From assembly GCF_052180245.1 (NCBI RefSeq), contig NZ_CP197474.1, forward strand, positions 1,798,001-1,862,000: 64,000 nucleotides of DNA. The letters run 5' to 3'. Positions 1 through 6,915 of this stretch are shown piece after piece; position 1 is the stretch's first letter, and every line of letters starts with the position of its first letter. Made by a program: the position numbers and the translations under genes. The DNA comes from Parapusillimonas sp013416435. Its GTDB lineage: Bacteria > Pseudomonadota > Gammaproteobacteria > Burkholderiales > Burkholderiaceae_B. The notes under the pieces are model-generated. The model had not been told where the DNA came from. It was given only the letters and a program-made list of their open reading frames with translations, and ran no database searches.

Positions 1-963
1 GACGGTCAGCTGCTCCATGCTGGCGGCCGTTTCCTGCAAGGACGCGGCCTGGTCTTCCGTGCGGGCGGAAAGGTTGGTGTTGCTGGTTTCCAGGACTTGT
101 GCGGTATTGGCGGTGGCGTAGGCGCCATTGTGAACATCGGTGGCGATGCCCAGCAGGCTCTTGCGCATCATGTCCAGATAGAAATAAAGATTGCCGACTT
201 CGCCTCTTTGATCGGCGTCGATGTCTATCAACAGATTGCCCGCGGCGATCTGCCTGGCGATGCGGGCGGCGCCTTCCAGAGGTTGCACGACCCGCTGGGC
301 GATGACCCAGCCGTAGGCGAGGCTGGCGATGGTGGCCGCCGCAATGCCGCCCAGCGCCCACCACCGGTAGGCATCAGGCATGCCTCCGGTCAGCGCGAAC
401 CATGATGCAGCGGCAATGGTGGCGGTGGTGAGCGTGGCCATGCGCAGCATGCCTGCCCGCAGCGTGTTGCTGAAGGGCAGGGCAAGCAGATCCACGGTCC
501 GCCGCCAGCCGGTGCGTACGCGCTGCCCGGCCTTGACGGTGTAGCCTCGAGCCTGCCCGGCATTGATCTGTTCGTAGAACTCCTGGGCTGCCGCGACCTG
601 GTCTTCGGTGGGCTTGATGCGCACCGAGGCATAGCCCGTTACTTCGCCATCTTCGTATATGGGGGCGGCGTTGGCCAGCACCCAGTAATACCCGCCATCT
701 TTCCTGCGATTCTTGACCAGGCCAAGCCAGGGCTTGCGAGCATGCAGCGTATCCCACAGGTCCTGGAACGCTTCCGGCGGCATGTCGGGGTGGCGGATAA
801 GATTGTGGGGCTGGCCGATCAGCTCTTCGCGGGTGTACCCGCTGATTTCGATGAAGGCGGGGTTGGCGTAGGTGATTCTGCCTTTCTTGTCGGTTTTGGA
901 AATCAGGTACTGATCCGGTCGCAGCTTGGTTTCTACATCGTAGACAGGATAATTCTTACGCAT
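1..963 (-). CDS. aer: Aer-type aerotaxis/redox chemoreceptor, N-terminal part
   Basis: Reads from an ATG at 963 leftward off the window edge, giving 321 residues. The first ~120 residues form a PAS domain (YANPAFIEISGY, then LVKNRRKDGGYYWV) of the kind that binds FAD in Aer. Two hydrophobic helices follow around residues 160-215, then a HAMP-like segment (IAAGNLLIDI). The sequence runs off the edge at the start of the methyl-accepting signalling helix (SARTEDQAASLQETAASMEQL). The expected role is sensing internal redox or oxygen and signalling to CheA/CheW. The signalling tip is outside the window, so the call rests on PAS-TM-HAMP order and the MCP hallmark. A PAS-containing MCP other than Aer is possible. 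Confidence 0.88.
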   Translation of the reverse strand, partial: MRKNYPVYDVETKLRPDQYLISKTDKKGRITYANPAFIEISGYTREELIGQPHNLIRHPDMPPEAFQDLWDTLHARKPWLGLVKNRRKDGGYYWVLANAAPIYEDGEVTGYASVRIKPTEDQVAAAQEFYEQINAGQARGYTVKAGQRVRTGWRRTVDLLALPFSNTLRAGMLRMATLTTATIAAASWFALTGGMPDAYRWWALGGIAAATIASLAYGWVIAQRVVQPLEGAARIARQIAAGNLLIDIDADQRGEVGNLYFYLDMMRKSLLGIATDVHNGAYATANTAQVLETSNTNLSARTEDQAASLQETAASMEQLTV

Positions 964-1016
964 GGTTCGGGTTCGGAGTGTCTCTTGAGTCGGGAGGCTG
1001 CGGCGTCAACGCTTGT

Positions 1017-1042
1017 AAAAAGGCCCTGGGGTGTCCAGGGCC
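1017..1042 (-). terminator. Rho-independent terminator
   Basis: An 8-bp perfect stem (GGCCCTGG/CCAGGGCC) with a 5-nt loop is followed on the minus strand by five T. It lies between the end of the TRAP operon and the start of the chemoreceptor gene, so it insulates the receptor from upstream transcription. Confidence 0.7.
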
Positions 1043-1166
1043 TGCGTATGCCGTTTGCTTACGTTTTGTTATATGCAGCGGTGAATTGTTTATTTTATAC
1101 TATAAACCATGCTTGAAGAATGGTTATTGCCATAGTATTTAAAGCGCGCATTCGCAGGTTGAAATG

Positions 1167-1201
1167 CAAGGGGGCCGCCCTGTACGAGGACGGCCCCCTT
1201 G
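1167..1201 (-). terminator. Strong hairpin terminating the TRAP operon
   Basis: An 11-bp perfect stem (CAAGGGGGCCG with its complement) and 13-nt loop lies 16 nt past the dctM stop codon. The trailing minus-strand sequence is only moderately T-rich, so termination is inferred from position and stem strength. Confidence 0.6.
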
Positions 1202-1216
1202 CGTTCATGCATTACG

Positions 1217-3106
1217 TCAATACAGCACTTGCGGCAGCCACAGGCCAATGGCCGGGAACAGGTACAGCAGCACGATGGCGATGATCTGGATCCCCATGAA
1301 AGGCAGCATTCCCGCAAAGATCTGATTCAAGGTGACATGCGATGGGGCCACCCCCTTCAGGTAAAAGGCGGACATGGCCACGGGCGGCGACAGGAAGGCG
1401 GTTTGCAGGTTCAGCGCAACCAGCAGCCCGAAGAACAGCGGGTCGATCTGGTAGTGCGCCAGCAGCGGCAGGAAGATAGGCATGAAGATCACGATGATCT
1501 CGGTCCATTCCAGCGGCCAGCCCAGCAGGAAGATCACGATCTGGGCCAGTATCATGAATTCGATCGGCGTCAGGTTCATGCCCATGACCCAGCTGTTGAT
1601 GATTTCCTGCCCGCCCAGCAGCGCGAAGGCCGCCGAGAAAATGCTGGACCCCACGAACAGCCAGCACACCATGGCGCTGGTCTTGGCCGCCAGGTACACG
1701 GACTCCTTCATCATCTCCATGTTCAGCTTGCGGTAGGCCAGTGCCAGCAAGATGCCTCCGAACGACCCCATGGCGGCTGCTTCGGATGGTGTCGCAAGGC
1801 CGAACACAATGCTGCCCAGCACCGCCAGAATCATGATGGCCAACGGAAAGAACGAGCTGAGCAGCATCTTGAAGATTTCAAGCCGCGCAAAAGTGAAGAT
1901 GGTGTAGAAGGCGATAAGCAGTATCGTCCCGATGATGAGAGTGATCCAGAACGATTGTGGAGCCGGCGTGGCTTGGGCTGCGGCGTCTTCCCCGGCCCCT
2001 TCGGCGGCAGCGGTCGACGCCGTGGCTTCGGTGCTGCCGGCCGCGCCCAGTTGCTCGGCCCCTTCGGGTTCGGCCAAGCCGCCTGAATACTGGTCCTGGC
2101 TGTCGAATTCGGCCGAAAAACCCATTTCGACCAGGCCGGTTGCTTCCGCTGGCGCCGGGGCGGTGACGATTTTGTAGGTGAGGCCCATGGCCGCTACGAA
2201 AACGAGAGCGGGCAACAGAGCAATGAACGACTGCCCGAGCAGCGTCTTCATGGGGACGTCGACGTTGCGCTTGCCCTTCATTGCGCCGATCAGGCCGGGC
2301 AGCGCCCGATTGCTGACGTTGTCCTTGACTGTCTGGGCGAACTCCGGCAGGGTCACGCGGCGTTCTTCCTCGGACAGCGGAGGAGCCGACTTGGGGCTGA
2401 TCTTGGCGACGGTCATGACGTAGATGACGTACAACAGCGCGAGCATGATGCCGGGGAAGAATGCGCCCGCATACAGCTTGACGACGGACACGCCGGCAAC
2501 GGCGCCGTACACGATCAGCAGCACAGACGGCGGGATCATGATGCCCAGGCAGCCGCCGGCCGTGATGGCGCCTGCGGACAGCCTCACGCTATAGCCCGCC
2601 TTGAGCATGGCGGGCAGGGCCAGCAGGCCCATCAGCGTGACGACCGCGCCCACGATGCCTGTCGCGGTGGCGAACACCGCGCATGTGATGATGGTGGCCA
2701 CAGCCAGCGACCCCGGCACGCGCGCCATGGCCAGGTGCATGCTCTTGAACAGTTTTTCGATGAGGTTGGCGCGTTCGACCAGGTAGCCCATGAAAATGAA
2801 CAGCGGTACGGCGATGAGCACATCGTTGGTCATTACCGCGTACGTACGCAGCACCATCAGGTCGAGCGTTTGCTCGATCGCTATCTGGGCACCCATGTTC
2901 CGGTAGGCAAGGTAGGTGAACATCACCCCCATGCCCATCAAGGTAAAGGCGGTGGGAAAGCCAAGCATGATGGTCACGACGATGAGCGCCAGCATGAGCA
3001 GGCCCAGGTGGCCATTGGTGATGTCGGCCGGGGCCGGCATCAGGACGAGTATGGCGATAATGACGGCGGCCAGAATGGATAGGCCGAACCAGACTTCTTT
3101 TCTCAT
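1217..3106 (-). CDS. dctM: TRAP transporter large permease (DctM)
   Basis: A membrane protein of 629 residues that is the ion-coupled translocation subunit of a TRAP uptake system. Core DctM motifs are clear (TGIVGAVVTLMGLLALP near 150-165, GCLGIMIPPSVLLIVYGAVAG near 185-205). Usual DctM proteins have about 430 residues. The excess lies between residues ~240 and ~400 and includes an Ala/Glu-rich hydrophilic stretch (~318-384) flanked by extra hydrophobic segments. Its start codon overlaps the dctQ stop (TAATG), indicating translational coupling. It is the last gene of dctP-dctQ-dctM. The substrate cannot be read from sequence; the DctP/DctQ type resembles the mannitol/chloroaromatic group, which usually carries organic acids. 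Confidence 0.93.
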   Translation of the reverse strand: MRKEVWFGLSILAAVIIAILVLMPAPADITNGHLGLLMLALIVVTIMLGFPTAFTLMGMGVMFTYLAYRNMGAQIAIEQTLDLMVLRTYAVMTNDVLIAVPLFIFMGYLVERANLIEKLFKSMHLAMARVPGSLAVATIITCAVFATATGIVGAVVTLMGLLALPAMLKAGYSVRLSAGAITAGGCLGIMIPPSVLLIVYGAVAGVSVVKLYAGAFFPGIMLALLYVIYVMTVAKISPKSAPPLSEEERRVTLPEFAQTVKDNVSNRALPGLIGAMKGKRNVDVPMKTLLGQSFIALLPALVFVAAMGLTYKIVTAPAPAEATGLVEMGFSAEFDSQDQYSGGLAEPEGAEQLGAAGSTEATASTAAAEGAGEDAAAQATPAPQSFWITLIIGTILLIAFYTIFTFARLEIFKMLLSSFFPLAIMILAVLGSIVFGLATPSEAAAMGSFGGILLALAYRKLNMEMMKESVYLAAKTSAMVCWLFVGSSIFSAAFALLGGQEIINSWVMGMNLTPIEFMILAQIVIFLLGWPLEWTEIIVIFMPIFLPLLAHYQIDPLFFGLLVALNLQTAFLSPPVAMSAFYLKGVAPSHVTLNQIFAGMLPFMGIQIIAIVLLYLFPAIGLWLPQVLY

Positions 3107-3747
3107 TATGGGTTCCCTTCCTGTTTCTTGTCGTCGGGCCCGATGCCGAGCTCTTTCATGTCTTCTTTGCTGACGTGGACCATGTCCTTGAGCTTGTCGA
3201 CGTCGACTTCCTCAACGTCCTTGTCGCGCTTGGGCCACTGGCCTTCTTTCAGGCACTGTATGCAATAGACGATTTCGACGAAGCCCTGGAACAGCAGCGT
3301 GATGCCGGCCAGGGGAATGATTGCTTTGAAGGGATAGATTGGCGGGCCGTCGGCCGTGATCGTGGAGTGCTCGTTGATGATCCAGGACTCGGATGCATAG
3401 TTGTACCCGGCCCAGGCCAGGGCGACGACGCCGGGGATGAAGAACAGGATGTACAGCGCCAGGTCCAGCCCGGCCTGCAGGCGTGGCGGAAAAAAACCAT
3501 ACAGCACGTCGCCGCGCACGTGACCATTCTTGGAAAGCGTGTAGGCTCCCGCCATCATGAACAAGGCGCCGTACATCATGTTCATGGCGTCGAACGCCCA
3601 TGAGTGCGGTTGCCCCAGCGCATAGCGGGAAAAGACTTCGTAGGTAACAAATAAGGTCAATGCCAGGACGAACCAGCCGAACAGCTGTCCGATCCAGGTA
3701 TTGACCTGGTCAACAGTACGCAAGAATTTTTGCATGGAAAGACTCAC
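3106..3747 (-). CDS. dctQ: TRAP transporter small permease (DctQ)
   Basis: A 213-residue protein with four predicted membrane helices, the small integral subunit that pairs with DctM. The helices fall at about residues 18-40, 55-80, 95-125 and 145-165. The conserved pattern RYALGQPHSWAFDAMNMMYGALFMMAGAYTLSKNGHVRGDV is recognisable in pieces across the second and third helices. The C-terminal ~45 residues form a charged cytoplasmic tail. The gene starts 70 bp after dctP and overlaps dctM by one base, so all three are read as one unit. Confidence 0.92.
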   Translation of the reverse strand: MSLSMQKFLRTVDQVNTWIGQLFGWFVLALTLFVTYEVFSRYALGQPHSWAFDAMNMMYGALFMMAGAYTLSKNGHVRGDVLYGFFPPRLQAGLDLALYILFFIPGVVALAWAGYNYASESWIINEHSTITADGPPIYPFKAIIPLAGITLLFQGFVEIVYCIQCLKEGQWPKRDKDVEEVDVDKLKDMVHVSKEDMKELGIGPDDKKQEGNP

Positions 3748-3817
3748 CTTGCTGGGGGGGACGGCGGCGCCGCCCGGATCGTCGGGTGGCGCCGCTGTGA
3801 AGCAGAGCTAAGGGTGA

Positions 3818-4981
3818 TCAGCTCTTTTTCGGAGCAGGCTTCCTGCCAAAGTAGTGGTTATAGGCCATGCGACGATTATTGTTGGTGTCCATGTCCCACG
3901 CCATTGCCCTGGCGGCGAATGCGCGCTGGGATTCGTCGATTTCCTTGAACAGCGGATTGGTCTTGCTCTTTTCGGCAATGATCTGGTCCCATACCACCAG
4001 CTGCTGCGACAGAATGGCGTCGGGTGTCTTGTAGAAGCGCACGCCGTCTTCTTTCTGCAGCTTGATGTAGTCTTGCGAATAGCGATCGACCGCTTTCCAG
4101 GACATGTCTGCTGACGCCGCTTCGACGCCGTTGGCGATGATGGCCTTCAGCTTGTCGGGCAGGGCGTTGTACTTGTCCTTGTTGAAGATGATTTCGAAGG
4201 TTTCCGAGGACTGGTGGAAGCTTTGCAGCATGCAGACCTTGGAAACATCGGGGAAGCCCAGCAGGCGGTCGGACGTGGCATTGTTGAATTCAGCGCCGTC
4301 CAGCAGGCCGCGGTCGAGCGCAGGCACGATTTCGCCGCCAGGCAGTGCGTTCACGGCAGCGCCCATGGTGGTGAACAGGTCAATGGCCAGACCGTTGGTG
4401 CGGAACTTGAGCCCCTTCAGGTCTTCGGTTTTTGTAATCGGTTTCTTGAACCAGCCAAAAGGCTGCGTGGGCATGGGGCCGGAAAGGAAGGTGACCACGT
4501 TGCCGCCGATTTGCGAATAGAGCTTGTCGAGCAGTTCTTTGCCGCCGCCGTATTTGTGCCATGCCAGCACCATGTTGGCGTCCATGCCAAAAGCGGGACC
4601 GGACGAGAACAGCGCCAAGGCATTCTGTTTTCCGTAGTTGTAGCCGAGCACCCCGTGGCCGCCGTCGAGCGTGCCCTTGGATACGGCGTCGAGCAGTGCG
4701 AAAGCCGGAACCACCGCGCCTGCGGGCAGGACTTCGATCTTCAGTTCGCCACCCGTCATGTCATTGATTTTCTTGGCGAAATCGAGCGCGAACTCATGAA
4801 AGATGTCTACAGTCGGCCATGTGCTTTGGAAGCGGAAGTTGGTCGGACTCTGCGCACTGACGATAGCGGGGAAGCCCATGGTGACCGCAGCGGCGGTACC
4901 AGCTGCTGCGCCCCCCAGAAACTGGCGGCGCGTGGGTTTGGATAGGACGGTTTTGCTGTCCACTTTCTTGCTGCTGTTCAT
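3818..4981 (-). CDS. dctP: TRAP transporter substrate-binding protein (DctP), Tat-exported
   Basis: A periplasmic solute receptor of 387 residues. The N-terminus carries a twin-arginine signal (RR at residues 18-19 in RRQFLGG, then an Ala-rich hydrophobic stretch ending near AQS at 43-45), so export of a folded protein is expected. The DctP fold is supported by FRFQSTWPTVDIFHEFA, the LKGLKFRTNGLAIDLFTTMG region and the FHQSSETFEIIFNKDKYNALP region. The start is set by a good ribosome site (AGGAGA) upstream of ATG 4981. It leads the operon and is preceded by two palindromes that could be operators. Ligand is unknown; Tat-exported members commonly bind keto- or hydroxy-acids, but that is family knowledge rather than something seen here. 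Confidence 0.93.
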   Translation of the reverse strand: MNSSKKVDSKTVLSKPTRRQFLGGAAAGTAAAVTMGFPAIVSAQSPTNFRFQSTWPTVDIFHEFALDFAKKINDMTGGELKIEVLPAGAVVPAFALLDAVSKGTLDGGHGVLGYNYGKQNALALFSSGPAFGMDANMVLAWHKYGGGKELLDKLYSQIGGNVVTFLSGPMPTQPFGWFKKPITKTEDLKGLKFRTNGLAIDLFTTMGAAVNALPGGEIVPALDRGLLDGAEFNNATSDRLLGFPDVSKVCMLQSFHQSSETFEIIFNKDKYNALPDKLKAIIANGVEAASADMSWKAVDRYSQDYIKLQKEDGVRFYKTPDAILSQQLVVWDQIIAEKSKTNPLFKEIDESQRAFAARAMAWDMDTNNNRRMAYNHYFGRKPAPKKS

Positions 4982-5061
4982 TGGTTTGTCTCCTGGCTTT
5001 TTGTGCTACGTGGTTGCATGCAACGCGTTACATGCAAATTAACTGCCGAGGCATTTATAGG

Positions 5062-5079
5062 CGATAGCGAGCGCTATCG
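5062..5079. promoter_or_regulatory. Palindrome upstream of dctP (candidate operator)
   Basis: A perfect inverted repeat CGATAGCG-ag-CGCTATCG sits 81 bp before the dctP start. Symmetry and position suggest a dimeric regulator site, but no regulator gene lies beside it and no family consensus is recognised. Confidence 0.45.
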
Positions 5080-5108
5080 TCAATAATGTGGAAACCCCTA
5101 AGAGCCAT

Positions 5109-5132
5109 ATTTAGTTTAGGTTTAAACTAAAT
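5109..5132. promoter_or_regulatory. 24-bp AT-rich palindrome upstream of dctP
   Basis: Ten-base arms (ATTTAGTTTA / TAAACTAAAT) around a 4-bp spacer form a perfect dyad in an AT-rich tract 130 bp upstream of dctP. It is the second dyad in 70 bp, which favours a regulatory role over chance. There is no T-run on either side that would make it a convincing terminator. Confidence 0.45.
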
Positions 5133-5290
5133 GAAAAAAAACCAAGGCGCAATATCCATGCGGGTTTTCAGCGCATGGTAAGAATTGCGCAGCGTCCGCA
5201 GCTGAACACTGCCCCTCGACGCTGGCAGGGTTATTACGTAGTCACGAGTTTTATTTTTTGGTTACGGCTGTGCTTTTTTGTTATTGCCGC

Positions 5291-5334
5291 ATGCCTGCCG
5301 GCATTTATGCGTAGCGGCGAATGCCGGCAGGCAT
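5291..5334. repeat. 15-bp inverted repeat, REP-like
   Basis: Perfect arms ATGCCTGCCGGCATT and AATGCCGGCAGGCAT flank a 14-nt loop. It overlaps the 3' end of a small minus-strand reading frame and has no poly-T tail, so it is more like an extragenic palindrome than a terminator. Confidence 0.6.
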
Positions 5335-5523
5335 CCAGAGCAACGACCCGTGGCCCGGGACAGTGGTTTTGCGCATTTTGCGCTTGCGTTTCGGGGCCGG
5401 CGCGTCTTCGCTGACTTGCCAGGAGTCTTTCGTCAGGGAAAGCACGCGCTGTATGGACGTTGCGAGAACTTCGTCACTCGGCCCTGCTTGGGCATTGAAG
5501 TCGGTATGCGTGTCGGTATTCAT
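5305..5523 (-). CDS. Small basic hypothetical protein
   Basis: A 72-residue frame with no family I recognise. The middle is amphipathic (DEVLATSIQRVLSLTKDSW), followed by a strongly basic run (PAPKRKRKMRKTTVPGHG). The last ten residues are encoded by an inverted repeat, which suggests the natural end was replaced or extended by that repeat. No clear ribosome site precedes the ATG. It could be a real small nucleic-acid-binding protein or a chance frame. Confidence 0.35.
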   Translation of the reverse strand: MNTDTHTDFNAQAGPSDEVLATSIQRVLSLTKDSWQVSEDAPAPKRKRKMRKTTVPGHGSLLWMPAGIRRYA

Positions 5524-5646
5524 GCTGGACAGTATGGCGGCGAAAGTTGACGGGCGTGTGACAAATGGAATCTGGGTCGAACGGCGCTCATGGCCTCCAA
5601 GGCGGCGCTCGCCCTCTGTGTAACCAGGCTGGGGCCTTCGGCAGGC

Positions 5647-5826
5647 CTAGTTGGGCGGCTGGCGATTTTGCCCGGGCCCGCGCTGGCGCTGGCTGACCTG
5701 GTCCTGACTGCTGCCTATCTGGCTGGTATGGCCGTCCTTTTTGCTGCGTTGCTGCTGATCTCCATGGCTGCGCTGGTTTTCACGAGGCGGATCGTCGTTC
5801 TGCGGATTCTCTGTCTTGCGATTCAT
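5647..5826 (-). CDS. Small Gln/Arg-rich hydrophilic protein
   Basis: A 59-residue, low-complexity, highly polar protein (many Q, R, N, D, S, P, no hydrophobic core), probably disordered. The start at 5826 is supported by a GGAG ribosome site eight bases upstream; an in-frame ATG four codons earlier lacks one. The family is not recognised. Proteins of this composition occur as short stress-related or conserved hypothetical proteins in related bacteria, but that is only a compositional parallel. Confidence 0.45.
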   Translation of the reverse strand: MNRKTENPQNDDPPRENQRSHGDQQQRSKKDGHTSQIGSSQDQVSQRQRGPGQNRQPPN

Positions 5827-5902
5827 GATGTGCTCCACGTATTGGGGATGAACTCCTCAGCAAGCGGCGTGCCCAAGGCCGGGCAAGCGTACGAAGGCGC
5901 CC

Positions 5903-6778
5903 CTAATTGTCCGAAAGGCGCTGCATCAATCTGCGCGCGTCGAATGGCGCCTGTACTTTCTTGTCATTATCAAAATAGCAGTAGACGTCCCTTCCGGCTC
6001 GCCGCCGGGCCGGCTTCGATGATATTCGCTGCACATCCTTGGGCTCGAGACCGCTCGCCCATTTTCTGATGCGAATCGACCAATGTTCCAGAGCGGCATC
6101 GCTGTATTCGCCACCGTACAGCGTTTGCGTCCCGTGCAGGCGCAGATAGGTGAAATCCGAGGTCATGTCCTCGGCATAAGGCCAGTCGGCCACCGAATCC
6201 GATATCACCAGCGCTGCGCGATACTTGCGCAACAGCTTTATGAACGCTTCGTCGCAAAAGCTGGGATGGCGTATCTCTATGGCGTATCGCAGCCGTCGTT
6301 TGCGTCCGGGCGAGAGACAGACTTCTTTGACCTGTTTGTCATGCTTCGCCGCGAGACTGGCCGCTTCGTCGGTATGCGCGGGCAGAGATTGAAGGATGGC
6401 TTCGAAGGCCACGCGGTCGAACTTGAAGCTGGGCGGAAACTGCCAGAGGATGGGACCGAGCTTCTCATGCAAATTGAAGATGCCCGAGGCAAGGAAATTG
6501 GCCAAGGCAACGCTGGCGCGTTCGCCGCGAAAGCGCAGCATGTGAGTCAGGTAGCGTGGGCCTTTTACGCTGAAGACGAAACCTTTGGGCGTTGCCTCAT
6601 ACCAGCGCGTATAGCTTTGCGGCGACTGAAGAGAGTAGTGCGACCCATTGATTTCTATGGTCTGTACCTCGCGCGACGCGAACTCAAGTTCCTGCGCCTG
6701 CTTGAGCTTGGCAGGATAGAACACGCCACGCCATCCAGCGTAACGCCAACCTGATATACCGATGCGGATACGGGCCAT
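5903..6778 (-). CDS. DUF72 (YecE-like) protein
   Basis: A 291-residue protein of the DUF72 TIM-barrel-like family. Hallmarks are the N-terminal IRIGISGWRYAGWRGVFYP, the EINGSHYSLQSPQSYTRWYEATPKGFVFSVKGPRYLTH block at ~40-80, and the GPILWQFPPSF motif near 110. C-terminal markers are the IEIRHPSF and YLRLHG motifs. The biochemical function of the family is unsettled. The gene is divergent from the mechanosensitive channel gene to its right, with only about 140 bp between the two starts. Confidence 0.9.
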   Translation of the reverse strand: MARIRIGISGWRYAGWRGVFYPAKLKQAQELEFASREVQTIEINGSHYSLQSPQSYTRWYEATPKGFVFSVKGPRYLTHMLRFRGERASVALANFLASGIFNLHEKLGPILWQFPPSFKFDRVAFEAILQSLPAHTDEAASLAAKHDKQVKEVCLSPGRKRRLRYAIEIRHPSFCDEAFIKLLRKYRAALVISDSVADWPYAEDMTSDFTYLRLHGTQTLYGGEYSDAALEHWSIRIRKWASGLEPKDVQRISSKPARRRAGRDVYCYFDNDKKVQAPFDARRLMQRLSDN

Positions 6779-6915
6779 GAAGGAAACGTACAGCCATGCC
6801 TTGCGCCCGTCAAGTACGAAACGGCTGGGTGAAATGCGGGGGGATGCCTTGGTCTTTAGCCTGGCAAGCTACTTGCTGTCGTAACGGCTTCGTCACTTCC
6901 ACGAGTCGAACCTGC

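Noticed and set aside
1199..2086. 295-residue Gln/His-rich plus-strand frame
   Set aside because: Shadow of dctM; its His/Gln/Arg-rich composition is typical of antisense reading of a membrane protein.
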